DNA from: Nitrosomonas nitrosa
GTDB taxonomy: Bacteria; Pseudomonadota; Gammaproteobacteria; Burkholderiales; Nitrosomonadaceae
Assembly: GCF_003051105.1 (NCBI RefSeq)
Contig: NZ_QAOO01000001.1
Location: forward strand, 1 to 64,000
Length of the DNA stretch: 64,000 bases
Direction of reading: 5' to 3'
Shown here: positions 34,569 through 44,030 of the stretch, one piece after another
How the letters are laid out: every line of letters begins with the position of its first letter
How positions within the stretch are numbered: position 1 is the stretch's first letter
Notes under the pieces: generated by a model
Database searches by the model: none
Seen by the model: the letters and a program-made list of their open reading frames with translations, nothing else
What the model was told of the DNA's origin: nothing
Translations under genes and position numbers: made by a program

Positions 34569-34616
34569 GAAAGTGGTTATTCCAAAATGCGTTGAGTTTC
34601 TGAAAGGACAAATTTT

Positions 34617-37127
34617 ATGAATCTTTTTCGACTTTCCTTACGTATGTTACGGCGTGATTGGCGGGCCGGGGAATTACGCATTCTTGCGCTGGCCTTGATC
34701 ATTGCGGTGAGCAGTATCACGACAGTCAGTTTTTTTGCTGATCGGGTACAGCTGGCGCTTTCCAGAGAAAGCAATCGCTTATTAGGCGCTGATTTGCTCG
34801 TTATTAGCGATCGCCCCTTACCAGCGCACTATGCAGAAAAAGCGCAGCAGTATGGCTTGAAGACTGCAACGATGACGCGTTTCCCAAGTATGACGAGCAA
34901 AGATGAAAGCAATCTCCTGGCTGAGATTCGGGCAGTGTCCGATGGCTATCCGTTACGGGGCGATTTGCGGCTTGCTGATCCACCAGACGGTACATTTTCG
35001 GAGCAGGTGACCTATGTCGCTCCAGGGATACCTGCACCAGGAACGGTCTGGATAGATGAAAAAATTATAGCCGGTTTGGATATCAAATTGGGTGAGGAAT
35101 TGGAAGTAGGCGCCGTGCAGATGATGGCTGCCGCGATGATTGCACGTGAGCCCGACCATTCTGTTGGTTTTGTCAACATGGGGCCAAGATTGTTGATGAA
35201 TGTGAAGGATCTGGCTGCGACCGATCTGATTCAGCCAGGAAGCCGTGTGACCTACCAGTTGTTGGTGGCGGGCGATGAGGAGCGGGTTGCTGGATTCCGT
35301 AACTGGGCTCAGGCACAGCTTGTTCCTGGACAGCGCATCGAGGGGATACGCGATTCCCGCCCTGAAATCCGTGCTGCGCTGGAGCGTGCCGAAAAATTTT
35401 TAAGTCTGGCTGCATTAGCCAGCGTCGTGGTGGCTGCAGCCGCAGTTGCGTTGGCTGTGCGTCGTTTCATACAGCGTCATCTCGATGGTTGCGCAATCAT
35501 GCGGTGTCTGGGTGCGAGCCAAGCGACAATATTGCGTCTGTATTCGTATCATCTTGCCATCCTGGGGCTGGCTGCCAGTATTACCGGTTGCGTGATGGGG
35601 TTTGCCGCGCAGGAATTTCTCTCGCGCTGGCTGTCAGAGTTAGTCAACACCACACTGCCTTGGCCAAGTGGAATGCCTGCTGTGCATGGCTTATTGAGTG
35701 GAATGGTCTTGTTGCTGGGATTTTCCTTGCCTCCTCTTCTCAATTTAAAGCGAGTCCCCGCCTTGCGCGTATTGCGGCGTGATATTGGTAAGACCAATTT
35801 GCACGGCCTCGCTGGTTATGCGTTTGGGCTATTTGCGCTCTCCATTTTGTTCGTTTGGGAAGCAGGCGAGTTCCATTTAGGTATTTTAGTCATGCTGGGA
35901 TTTTTGACGGCCATTGTCGTATTTGCATTTTTAGGGTGGCTGCTGATCAGGTTATTGTTGATGATTAGGCAGCAAGGCACGAGTGCGTGGCGCTATGGGT
36001 TGGCCAGTATCCGGCGCCGTACGATAGCGACGGTCATTCAGGCAATTGCATTAGGGTTGGGGTTGATGGCCATGCTGGTGTTGACCTTGATTCAGAACGA
36101 CTTGCTGAAAGATTGGCGGAGGAGTTTGCCACCCAATACGCCTAATCGTTTTCTGGTCAATATTCAACCCGATCAGTTACAGTCGCTGGCGGCGTTCTTC
36201 GATCAGCATGAAATGGATCAGCCGGAGTTCTTTCCTATGGTGCGTGGACGGCTGGTAAAAATCAACGATCAATCTGTGCGCGTCGATGAATATACCGATT
36301 TGCGTAAGAAGCAGCTGCTGAACCGGGAATTCAATTTATCGTGGTCGGAAGAAATGCAATCGGATAATGTGATCGTGGCTGGCCGGTGGTGGCAGGACGA
36401 AGAAGCTACTCCGGAGAATGAATTGTCGCTCGAAGATGAAGTTGCCAAGACCATTGGTGTCAAACTGGGCGATCGTCTCACTTTTGATATTGCAGGCAGT
36501 CCTTATACAGCCACCATCACGAGCCTAAGGAAAGTCGATTGGGACACTTTTCAGGTTAATTTCTTCGTAGTTGCGCGCCCCGGTTCCCTTGAACAGTATC
36601 CCATCAACTATGTAACCAGCTTTTATTTGCCGCCTTCGCATGCGGGGATCATGCATGAGTTGGTCAGGAGCTTTCCAAACCTTTTGATCATCGATGTGGC
36701 GATTGTGATCGAACAAATACAGCAGATGATTCTGCAAGTATCCAACGCAATTGAGTTCGTATTTATGTTTACTTTGCTGGCAGGCTTGATCGTCATGTAT
36801 GCCGCGATTTCGGCCACCCAAGACGAGCGTATCTATGAAGCGGCTATTTTTCGTACCCTTGGTGCGAAACGTAGGCAACTGATTCGCGCCTGGGCAGCCG
36901 AATTCGCCATTCTTGGCACCTTGGTAGGATTATTCGCCTCGGCTGGCGCAACCGTGTTGGCCTACGTGATCGGCGATTATGCGTTGCACGTATCCTATAC
37001 CTTTAACCCTTGGATTTGGCTGGTGGGTATTGTGGTGGGAATAATCGGGGTGACCATCGCAGGGCTGCTCGGTACGCGTTCCTCGCTTTCGCAACCTCCC
37101 TTGCTGACATTGCGCAGAATTGGATAG
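34617..37127 (+). CDS. ybbP: ABC transporter permease YbbP (FtsX-like)
   Basis: 836 aa, close to the E. coli length (804). Large MacB-like permease with two FtsX domains. TM1 is near residues 20-42 (ELRILALALIIAVSSITTVSFF). The first FtsX core is around 260-370 (AEKFLSLAALASVVVAAAAVALAVRRFI) and the second is near 715-830 (AIEFVFMFTLLAGLIVMYAAISATQDERIYEAAIFRTLG). Periplasmic domains lie between. It partners YbbA. In E. coli ybbA-ybbP are adjacent; here an RND pump intervenes. It ends before a 30-bp palindrome that probably terminates transcription. Confidence 0.9.
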   Translation: MNLFRLSLRMLRRDWRAGELRILALALIIAVSSITTVSFFADRVQLALSRESNRLLGADLLVISDRPLPAHYAEKAQQYGLKTATMTRFPSMTSKDESNLLAEIRAVSDGYPLRGDLRLADPPDGTFSEQVTYVAPGIPAPGTVWIDEKIIAGLDIKLGEELEVGAVQMMAAAMIAREPDHSVGFVNMGPRLLMNVKDLAATDLIQPGSRVTYQLLVAGDEERVAGFRNWAQAQLVPGQRIEGIRDSRPEIRAALERAEKFLSLAALASVVVAAAAVALAVRRFIQRHLDGCAIMRCLGASQATILRLYSYHLAILGLAASITGCVMGFAAQEFLSRWLSELVNTTLPWPSGMPAVHGLLSGMVLLLGFSLPPLLNLKRVPALRVLRRDIGKTNLHGLAGYAFGLFALSILFVWEAGEFHLGILVMLGFLTAIVVFAFLGWLLIRLLLMIRQQGTSAWRYGLASIRRRTIATVIQAIALGLGLMAMLVLTLIQNDLLKDWRRSLPPNTPNRFLVNIQPDQLQSLAAFFDQHEMDQPEFFPMVRGRLVKINDQSVRVDEYTDLRKKQLLNREFNLSWSEEMQSDNVIVAGRWWQDEEATPENELSLEDEVAKTIGVKLGDRLTFDIAGSPYTATITSLRKVDWDTFQVNFFVVARPGSLEQYPINYVTSFYLPPSHAGIMHELVRSFPNLLIIDVAIVIEQIQQMILQVSNAIEFVFMFTLLAGLIVMYAAISATQDERIYEAAIFRTLGAKRRQLIRAWAAEFAILGTLVGLFASAGATVLAYVIGDYALHVSYTFNPWIWLVGIVVGIIGVTIAGLLGTRSSLSQPPLLTLRRIG

Positions 37128-37153
37128 CGGTGGTCATTGGTAGGGATTGAAAG

Positions 37154-37183
37154 CAGAAAGCTATCGTTAACGATAGCTTTCTG
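37154..37183 (+). terminator. Perfect 30-bp palindrome between convergent genes
   Basis: CAGAAAGCTATCGTT joined directly to AACGATAGCTTTCTG. It lies between the end of ybbP and the end of the minus-strand secreted-protein gene, so it can serve both as terminator. No T-run on the plus side except TTTG shortly after. It could also be a protein-binding site. Confidence 0.6.
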
Positions 37184-37226
37184 TCGTTTGCCTGTTGTAC
37201 TTGTTACTTAGAACGTGAGACGTGGT

Positions 37227-38108
37227 TTATTGATTTGGGTTACTGATTTCAACAAATTGACCATTCTGTTTGATCCAGACCTGTTGCGTGAAAGCATCGT
37301 AGATGCTGTCAGCGTCCGTTGCGAAGCAATCTGCTACAGCTTGACTTGAATACGTCGATTTGGATGCGAACGTGATAGGCGGGGTAACCGTCGCATAACC
37401 TTGTTCAATTAAGCTGGCGAATGAAGCTTCCATCTGTTCGGTCATATCCATGCAAGTATCCGAATTGACCACCAAATTCGTTTGTTCCGCTGGCGCGTTG
37501 ATGGTGCATTGTTTGAATGTGCCTGTCATGGATGCCAGGGGGTCGGTAGGAAAGCTCGAGCTGAACGTGATGCCACGCCACTCTGCCGAAGTTACTTCAC
37601 TCGTTGTGAATACGGAAATTCCTGTTTGCGTAGGTTGAGCAGGTGTTTCGCAAAAATTGGTCGTCATGTTGGGAACTTTGATGCATTGCCCATTGGTCGT
37701 GATGGTGACGACATTGCCGCTTTGGCTATAAGAAAAGCCTGTAGGCGCATTGGCAGTATTACAAGCGGGAATGCTACCATTACCTCCTGAGTTATTGATC
37801 AAGCTGATCATGCCAGGAAGATTGTCGATATAGGTCGGGCTGTCTCCCCAACTGCCGCCCATGACGTAGACGCCGTTATCGTCCTTGTTAACGCCTGCGT
37901 AGGTATTGGTTTCGGGATAATATCGGTAAAGCCAGGGCTCCAGGCTTTGTGTTGCACGACGGCTTGGAAAGAATTGAGGATAGGTATTTTCAGCCCAATT
38001 GAGCAGTGTTTCGGTATCAGTGGCTAGATCGGCGGATACAATCTGGATATTGCCAACGAGGATAAGTGCGCAAGCCGAAGAAATCAGCTGCTTCAAGCGG
38101 TGTTTCAT
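37227..38108 (-). CDS. Secreted protein of unknown function
   Basis: 293 aa with a signal peptide (SACALILVGNIQIVSAD, cleavage after about residue 26). Residues about 30-90 form a compact domain (LLNWAENTYPQFFPSR, PWLYRYYPETNTYAGVN, GVYVMGGSWGDSPTYID) that recurs as an N-terminal module in secreted proteins of betaproteobacteria. Residues about 110-293 hold several Cys (PACNTANAP, NGQCIKVPN, TNFCETP, FKQCTINA, DTCMDM, ADCFATD) and may form disulphides. I do not recognise a function. It has its own 160-nt upstream region against the divergent TetR gene and is convergent with ybbP. Confidence 0.6.
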   Translation of the reverse strand: MKHRLKQLISSACALILVGNIQIVSADLATDTETLLNWAENTYPQFFPSRRATQSLEPWLYRYYPETNTYAGVNKDDNGVYVMGGSWGDSPTYIDNLPGMISLINNSGGNGSIPACNTANAPTGFSYSQSGNVVTITTNGQCIKVPNMTTNFCETPAQPTQTGISVFTTSEVTSAEWRGITFSSSFPTDPLASMTGTFKQCTINAPAEQTNLVVNSDTCMDMTEQMEASFASLIEQGYATVTPPITFASKSTYSSQAVADCFATDADSIYDAFTQQVWIKQNGQFVEISNPNQ

Positions 38109-38275
38109 ATCAATGGTCTCCCTTTAAGTGTGATGAAATGAATTTATAACTTGGGCGGATAGAGTATCCTATCTTTTTCGGCATGGGAAAGGCTTATCTT
38201 CAATTTTTTGAAGGTGGAAGCGTGTCGCCTTTGATCGGGGTGATACGGGAGAAAAAAATATATGAGGAGGTCATG

Positions 38276-38941
38276 ATGGCAGAGAAAGATACGATGCGTG
38301 ACGCGATTGTCGATGCGGCGGTTGCAATAGGTGCGCGGACTTCATGGGAAGCGGTGCGTCTATACGACGTTGCCGCCGAGCTGGATATTTCCTTGGAGGA
38401 TATTCGTAGTTATTTTCGTGAAAAGGAGGATTTGGTTGATGCCTGGTTCGACCGTGCGGACGGCGTCATGCTTAAGCAAGCCGAAGCGGCAGATTTCATT
38501 GAACTGGTCCCACAGCAGCGTATTCATTGTCTTATAATGGCATGGCTGGATGCCTTGGCGGCCCAGCGCAAGGTGACACGGCAGATGATATTGGCCAAGA
38601 TGGAGCCTGGACATATCCATATCCAGGTGCCGGCAGTGATGCGTATCAGCCGTACTGTGCAATGGATACGCGAAGCCGCCCAACGCGATGCGACCTTTTT
38701 GCGGCGTGCTTTGGAAGAATCCGTGTTGACGACCATTTATCTGATGACTTTTTTTTTCTGGATGCGGGATGAATCGCCCGGATCCAGCCACACACGCCGG
38801 TTTCTCGATCGTAATCTCAGCTTGGCGATGTGGGTGGGACAGGCCGTTTATGGCGAAGAAAAGCCAAGTGCGACGCGTACGCCCCCTCATCAAATCTACT
38901 TGCCAGCCCATGTGCCAACCAAAGAACCCATTCCTAAGTGA
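38276..38941 (+). CDS. TetR-family transcriptional regulator
   Basis: 221 aa from ATG 38276, preferred over ATG 38273 and upstream codons because GAGGAGG ends at 38270. The N-terminal TetR DNA-binding domain has MRDAIVDAAVAIGARTS, then YDVAAELDISLEDIRSYF as the helix-turn-helix, and KEDLVDAWFDRAD. The C-terminal ligand domain is helical and ends with MTFFFWMRDESPG and a Pro-rich tail. Target genes are not evident. The YdjM-like gene starts 9 nt downstream and is probably co-transcribed; the divergent secreted-protein gene could also be regulated. Confidence 0.8.
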   Translation: MAEKDTMRDAIVDAAVAIGARTSWEAVRLYDVAAELDISLEDIRSYFREKEDLVDAWFDRADGVMLKQAEAADFIELVPQQRIHCLIMAWLDALAAQRKVTRQMILAKMEPGHIHIQVPAVMRISRTVQWIREAAQRDATFLRRALEESVLTTIYLMTFFFWMRDESPGSSHTRRFLDRNLSLAMWVGQAVYGEEKPSATRTPPHQIYLPAHVPTKEPIPK

Positions 38942-38950
38942 ACTGCAGCG

Positions 38951-39994
38951 ATGGATCCGTTGACTCATGCATTGAGCGGAGCTTTACTGGTCCGTGCGGC
39001 CATCAGCCCACAGTCGAAGTCGCGCGCACTTCCGTTACGTAACGCACTGATTGCCGGATTTGCTGCGGCAGCCTTTCCCGATATCGATATTGTGCTCAGG
39101 CTGATCGACACGCTTACTTATCTCAACTGGCATCAGGGGCCAACCCATTCGCTGGTGCTGTTGCCGTTATGGGCATTTTTGCTCGCGCATGTGTTTTCAT
39201 TGATTACACGTGGCCGTTATGCGTGGCAATGCTTTTATTTTCCAGTTTGCTTAGGGATCACGATTCATATTGCAGGCGATGTGATCACTTCTTATGGGCT
39301 GATGTTGTTCTCGCCTTTTTCCACTGAGCGGTTCTCGGTGCCGCTGGCATTCGTTATCGATTTGTGGTTCAGCGGTATCATTGTGCTGGGGTTGATACTG
39401 AGCGGATTGTTCGCATGGGGTCGAATGATGGCTGCTGGTGCGCTGATTTGTCTTGGACTGTATGGACTATTTCTGGCATCGTTACACCAGCAAGCTAACA
39501 GGATAGGTGAAGCTTATGCGCGAGAAATGGCGTTGATTTCAGCAGAGATCAACGTTTTGCCGCAACCTTTCTCACCTTACAATTGGAAAATCATTGTCAC
39601 GCAAGAGGATACCTACCATATCGCATGGATTAATCTCGGATCCAGCCCGTGGATAGCCGCTATTGATGCCGGGTTGCTTTCTAGAATGGCAGCTACATAT
39701 CGACCCTCGTTATTCGCTGAATGGCAGCAACTTAAACGATTTGGCGCTACCGCCGCAGATGAGCTGCTTGCTCGTGAAGCTTGGCACCAATCTGCATTAA
39801 CTGATTTCCGTCGATTTGCTGTGTTTCCACAAATGGAGCGTATCGACTATTCTGACAAAGGGATCTGTGTCTGGTTTTACGATTTACGATTTCAGTTTCC
39901 TTATCTACCTCCTTCATTCCGCTATGGCGGGTGCAAAAATGAAGGAGCCGACTGGTTTTTACAGCGGCAAAGAGGCACTTTCTGGATTGATTGA
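38951..39994 (+). CDS. YdjM-like metal-dependent inner-membrane hydrolase (DUF457)
   Basis: 347 aa. Family start MDPLTHALSGALLV with the first conserved His, then AAFPDIDIVLRL (Asp pair), HQGPTHSLVLLPLW (His motif), and LGITIHIAGDVITSYGLMLFSPFS (His and Asp). Four or five transmembrane helices lie in the first 190 residues; a soluble domain follows (about 200-347). The family includes LexA-regulated YdjM of E. coli, whose substrate is unknown; a role in membrane or lipid maintenance is only inferred. It overlaps no neighbour and lies 9 nt after the TetR gene. Confidence 0.75.
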   Translation: MDPLTHALSGALLVRAAISPQSKSRALPLRNALIAGFAAAAFPDIDIVLRLIDTLTYLNWHQGPTHSLVLLPLWAFLLAHVFSLITRGRYAWQCFYFPVCLGITIHIAGDVITSYGLMLFSPFSTERFSVPLAFVIDLWFSGIIVLGLILSGLFAWGRMMAAGALICLGLYGLFLASLHQQANRIGEAYAREMALISAEINVLPQPFSPYNWKIIVTQEDTYHIAWINLGSSPWIAAIDAGLLSRMAATYRPSLFAEWQQLKRFGATAADELLAREAWHQSALTDFRRFAVFPQMERIDYSDKGICVWFYDLRFQFPYLPPSFRYGGCKNEGADWFLQRQRGTFWID

Positions 39995-40071
39995 ATCATT
40001 TACTGATAGAGTGGTACCCATCATCATTGACATGATTTTTAAAAACATTTTTTTCTTTGGAAAGGCACATC

Positions 40072-41289
40072 ATGATCGATGCTTCCACGATCAAAATTCT
40101 AATTCTTGACGATGAGCAATTTATGCTCAAATTATTGGCGCGCATGCTGGCCAATCAGGGGTTCACCTCAGTTGTTTGTTGTGATAACGGGCGTGATGCG
40201 TTGATGCAAGTGGATAATCAAGCAACCCGGCCCGATTTGATTTTGCTCGACTTGAACATGCCGGGAATGGATGGAATCGAATTTGTCCGTTACCTTGTTG
40301 ATCGGAAGTTTACCGGTAGCTTGATACTGGTCAGTGGTGAAGATGAGCGAATGCTGCGCACAGCTGAAAAGCTCGTGCAGGCGCATAACATCCCGATGCT
40401 AGGCTATTTGCAAAAACCGGTAAAACCGGAAGCGTTACTGGCGATGTTGGCGTTATGGGCGCCCCCTTTGCCGGCAAAGCCGATCAAAGCGAAAAAGGTC
40501 TATGACGTTGAAGAGATCGGCGCTGCTATCAAAGAGGGTGCGCTGATTAATTATTATCAACCTAAGGTTTCTGTTGCCAGCTGCGCCGTGATTGGTGTAG
40601 AAACGTTAGTACGCTGGCATCACCCGGTAGATGGGCTGATTTTTCCAGATCAGTTTATCGGTGTGGCCGAAGCCAATGGGTTGATCAACGATTTAACCCG
40701 TATGGTTCTGACCCAAGCATTCGCCCAAGAAAAAAAATGGCAGCAGGCTGGTTTAGAGCTGCGCGTAGCCGTCAATGTTTCCATGGACAATCTGGCTTCA
40801 CTGGATTTTCAGGATTTGGTGGTCGATCTTGCAGCAAAAGCCGGGATTTCTCCTCATAAGGTGGTTCTGGAAGTCACGGAAAGTCAGTTGATGGGGGATA
40901 TGCGTGTATCGCTCGAGATACTCTCGCGTCTCCGGCTGAAACGCTTTCATCTTTCCATCGATGATTTTGGTACGGGGCATTCTTCCTTGGCGCAATTACG
41001 GGATATTCCTTTCGACGAACTCAAGATCGATCAAGGATTCGTCCATCACGCCTGGAAAAATGAGACGTTACGAGCAATTTACGACACCAGTTTGGCATTG
41101 GCGAAACAATTGAATATGGAATCGGTGGCGGAGGGAGTGGAAGATCGGGATGATTGGGATCTGTTGCGCCGCACTGGCTGCAACCTTGCTCAAGGCAATT
41201 TCATTTCAAAGCCATTGCTCGCCGAAGAAATTCCAGCCTGGATAGAAGTATGGAAACAGCGGGTGCAAACCGAGAAACTGCAAACCTGA
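40072..41289 (+). CDS. Response regulator with an EAL (c-di-GMP phosphodiesterase) domain
   Basis: 405 aa from ATG 40072. The receiver domain (1-125) has the phospho-acceptor Asp60 in LILLDLNMPGMDG and Lys in YLQKPVKPEA. The EAL domain covers about 140-400. The signature reads ETLVRW with Glu177 instead of E-A-L; other catalytic elements are intact: NVSMDNL, LEVTESQLM, DDFGTGHSSL, DELKIDQGFV and ESVAEGVED. Active hydrolysis of cyclic di-GMP is therefore likely. No histidine kinase is adjacent; regulation by an orphan kinase is an inference. It is convergent with fghA. Confidence 0.85.
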   Translation: MIDASTIKILILDDEQFMLKLLARMLANQGFTSVVCCDNGRDALMQVDNQATRPDLILLDLNMPGMDGIEFVRYLVDRKFTGSLILVSGEDERMLRTAEKLVQAHNIPMLGYLQKPVKPEALLAMLALWAPPLPAKPIKAKKVYDVEEIGAAIKEGALINYYQPKVSVASCAVIGVETLVRWHHPVDGLIFPDQFIGVAEANGLINDLTRMVLTQAFAQEKKWQQAGLELRVAVNVSMDNLASLDFQDLVVDLAAKAGISPHKVVLEVTESQLMGDMRVSLEILSRLRLKRFHLSIDDFGTGHSSLAQLRDIPFDELKIDQGFVHHAWKNETLRAIYDTSLALAKQLNMESVAEGVEDRDDWDLLRRTGCNLAQGNFISKPLLAEEIPAWIEVWKQRVQTEKLQT

Positions 41290-41365
41290 AACGATGGTTC
41301 TGTTCCTTTGCCCGCTTTTGCAACGAATCAAGCTCAAATGATCGATCGCTACGCGCACTGCTTTG

Positions 41366-42211
41366 TTACGCCAGCTGATTGTAATGATGGTGCAAGTGAT
41401 CGGCAATAAAAGTACTGATGAAGTAATAGCCATGGTCGTACCCTTCGTGGCGGCGTAAGTTAAGGGGTTGCCCCTTCAATTGGCATGCTGCTTCGAAGCG
41501 ATCAAGATGAAGTTGCTCGTTCAAAAATGGGTCGTTGAGACCTTGGTCGACCAGCAGGGCAGGTAACTGATAACCTGCCTCAATCAATGCGGTGGCATCA
41601 TGCTCACGCCAGCTTTGTGGTAGGTTTCCTAGAAAATGGTGGAATGCCTTCTGGCCCCAGGGACAATGGAGCGGAGCGGCAATCGGAGCAAATGCCGATA
41701 CGGAGCGATAAAGACCCGGGTTGCGTAATGCGAGGGTAAGTGCGCCATGCCCTCCCATAGAGTGGCCAAAAATTCCGATACGTTCCTGATCGGCCGGAAA
41801 TTGAGACAGAATTAGTTGGTACAGTTCTTTTGTCACATAGCTTTCCATACGAAAATAGCTTGACCAAGGCGTTTCAGTCGCATCCAGATAGAAACCCGCA
41901 CCCGCGCCTATTTCCCAATCATCCGCTTCGCCATCGATACCCGTTTGGCGTGGACTGGTATCCATGCTGACTAACATCATGCCAAGTTGCGAGGCCACCC
42001 GCTGGGCTCCAGCCTTGATCATGAACGTCTCTTCCGTACAAGTGAGCCCAGCTAGAAAAAAAAGAACCGGCACCTTCTTCTCTTGTGCTTGAGGAGGCTG
42101 GTATACCGAAAAACGCATCGGTAAGCCAATGATTTCGGAAGTATGCTGATAAAAACTTTGTGTGCCGCTGAAGCAACGATGTGTGCTGCGTATTTCCAGA
42201 TGTGCCGTCAT
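41366..42211 (-). CDS. fghA: S-formylglutathione hydrolase
   Basis: 281 aa, family length. Esterase D-type alpha/beta hydrolase that releases formate from S-formylglutathione, second step of glutathione-dependent formaldehyde oxidation. The nucleophile motif GHSMGGHGAL is near residue 150; oxyanion region FLAGLTCTEETFMIKAGAQR; acid DQGLNDPFL; and His in GYDHGYYFISTF. It follows frmA on the minus strand with 7 nt between, so the pair forms one operon. It is convergent with the EAL gene. Function is clear. Confidence 0.95.
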   Translation of the reverse strand: MTAHLEIRSTHRCFSGTQSFYQHTSEIIGLPMRFSVYQPPQAQEKKVPVLFFLAGLTCTEETFMIKAGAQRVASQLGMMLVSMDTSPRQTGIDGEADDWEIGAGAGFYLDATETPWSSYFRMESYVTKELYQLILSQFPADQERIGIFGHSMGGHGALTLALRNPGLYRSVSAFAPIAAPLHCPWGQKAFHHFLGNLPQSWREHDATALIEAGYQLPALLVDQGLNDPFLNEQLHLDRFEAACQLKGQPLNLRRHEGYDHGYYFISTFIADHLHHHYNQLA

Positions 42212-42218
42212 AGCTGTA

Positions 42219-43325
42219 TCAATAAACCACGACCGAGCGAATCGATTTGCCCGCTTTCATAAGCTGAAAGCCCTCATTGATTTCTTCCAGTTTCAAGGTA
42301 TGGGTGATCAATGGGTCGATCTTGATCTTGCCTTCCATGTACCAGTCTACAATCTTTGGAACATCGGTCCGACCACGCGCGCCTCCAAAGGCGGAACCTT
42401 CCCATTTGCGTCCGGTAACCAACTGAAAAGGGCGCGTACTGATCTCTGCACCGGCTTCGGCGACACCGATGATGATACTGCGTCCCCATCCCTTGTGCGT
42501 ACATTCCAATGCTTGGCGCATAATCTGTGTGTTACCGATACACTCGAAGCTGAAATCAACTCCCCCACCTGTCAATTGCACAATGGCGTCGACGATATTG
42601 TCCACCTCGTTAGGGTTGAGAAAGTGCGTCATGCCGAATTCCCGCGCCATGGTTGCGCGCTCAGGGTTGATATCGATACCGATAATTTTGTCAGCGCCGA
42701 CCATTTTAGCACCTTGAATAACATTCAGGCCAATGCCGCCGAGACCAAATACAGCGATATGCGCTCCGGCTTCCACTTTTGCGGTGAATACCACCGCACC
42801 GATACCGGTAGTCACACCACAACCGATGTAGCAAACCTTGTCGAAAGGCGCGTCCTTCCGGATTTTAGCGAGCGCAATTTCTGGTACCACGATGTAGTTG
42901 GAGAAAGTGGAGGTACCCATATAATGTAGGATTGGTTTGCCATCGAGAGAGAAGCGAGAAGTTTCATCCGGCATCAATCCGCGACCTTGGGTGCTGCGGA
43001 TCGCTTGGCATAGATTGGTTTTTCTTGACAAGCAGAATTTACACTCACGACACTCTGGCGTATATAAGGGAATGACATGATCGCCCAGTTGGAGCGACTT
43101 GACGCCCGGGCCGGTATCTACCACGACTCCTGCGCCCTCATGTCCCAGGATAGCAGGAAATAAGCCTTCAGGGTCAGCGCCAGATAACGTGTAATAGTCG
43201 GTATGACAAATGCCCGTTGCTTTGACTTCAACCAATACTTCTCCGGCTTTGGGTGCTGCCAAATCGACTTCTTCTATCGTGAGAGGGTGTCCCGCCTGCC
43301 AGGCAACAGCCGCACGTGTTTTCAT
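42219..43325 (-). CDS. frmA: S-(hydroxymethyl)glutathione dehydrogenase (class III alcohol dehydrogenase)
   Basis: 368 aa. Zinc-dependent NAD enzyme that oxidises S-hydroxymethylglutathione to S-formylglutathione. Catalytic zinc: [15 protein letters not shown] and GHEGAGVV with GCGVTTG; structural zinc: [18 protein letters not shown] fold: [21 protein letters not shown]. The C-terminus [10 protein letters not shown] is typical. First gene of the frmA-fghA operon. Formaldehyde can arise when ammonia monooxygenase acts on methane or methanol, so the pathway is physiologically plausible in a nitrifier, which is an inference. Confidence 0.96.
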   Translation of the reverse strand: MKTRAAVAWQAGHPLTIEEVDLAAPKAGEVLVEVKATGICHTDYYTLSGADPEGLFPAILGHEGAGVVVDTGPGVKSLQLGDHVIPLYTPECRECKFCLSRKTNLCQAIRSTQGRGLMPDETSRFSLDGKPILHYMGTSTFSNYIVVPEIALAKIRKDAPFDKVCYIGCGVTTGIGAVVFTAKVEAGAHIAVFGLGGIGLNVIQGAKMVGADKIIGIDINPERATMAREFGMTHFLNPNEVDNIVDAIVQLTGGGVDFSFECIGNTQIMRQALECTHKGWGRSIIIGVAEAGAEISTRPFQLVTGRKWEGSAFGGARGRTDVPKIVDWYMEGKIKIDPLITHTLKLEEINEGFQLMKAGKSIRSVVVY

Positions 43326-43727
43326 GCTAGATGGTTCCTTTTTTTGGGTAGTAGAAGGTACTAAGCTACCTGCTTATCAGAGATGAGCAAGGCGCAGTTA
43401 AAATATTAACGTATCATCGTGTTTGTGAGATAGTGATTTGTGAAGTATCGATGCGCTCATAATGAAGCGAGAGACGCTTGTTTGTGCGAGAACCTGTTGA
43501 TTGGTCGGTAAAAAGACGGGATGATTGCGACGAGATAATCGTTCGGGACGGCTGCTTACTCACCTTCTCTTTTTATGTAAAGTCGTACACGAGATCGAGA
43601 ATGGTCACAAATCTCTGGATCAATTGGCTGCAAACAAACATTGATTATTCAGGAACTGTTTAGGTATCATGGCCAGATGAAAGTAATTGAGCGATTTGAT
43701 CGACTTGTCTAACGAAACGAAATTTTA
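43326..43727. other. Divergent intergenic region, 400 bp
   Basis: Holds the frmA promoter on the minus strand. The plus-strand ORF at 43478-43663 has no motif or ribosome-binding site. No repeat or hairpin of note is seen. Confidence 0.4.
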
Positions 43728-44030
43728 TTGATTCCAGTGGGTGCGCTGCTTTTTTATACGGTTGTTTTTTTTCTTGGCTATTTTGCTATTCATGGGCTTA
43801 ATGTATTCGCCAGGAGAATTTTGATCAACCGACGCATCGCCGGGTTGGGCGGTGTTTTGGTTATGGCAGTATTTCATGGCTATAAAATTATCAACAGCCC
43901 TCCGCCCACAGGTCAAGCTATCGATGCCATTTATGCGCTTGCGTATTACGTCGTTTTTCCTGTATCTGTGATTGTCGGTGTCTGTATTTATATGACATGG
44001 CAAGAAAAAAGAGATTGTGATTCGTTATAA
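43728..44030 (+). CDS. Small membrane protein, unknown function
   Basis: 100 aa from TTG 43728; the start is uncertain because no strong ribosome-binding site precedes it. Three hydrophobic segments: about residues 3-23 (PVGALLFYTVVFFLGYFAIHG), 38-52 (IAGLGGVLVMAVFHGYK) and 68-88 (IYALAYYVVFPVSVIVGVCIYM). A basic loop stands between the first two (RRILINRRIAG), so the N-terminus is likely periplasmic. No family is recognised. It stands alone. Confidence 0.45.
   Translation: MIPVGALLFYTVVFFLGYFAIHGLNVFARRILINRRIAGLGGVLVMAVFHGYKIINSPPPTGQAIDAIYALAYYVVFPVSVIVGVCIYMTWQEKRDCDSL

Noticed and set aside
42162-42929. 255-codon ORF antisense to frmA
   Set aside because: A shadow of frmA, which has all zinc and NAD motifs.
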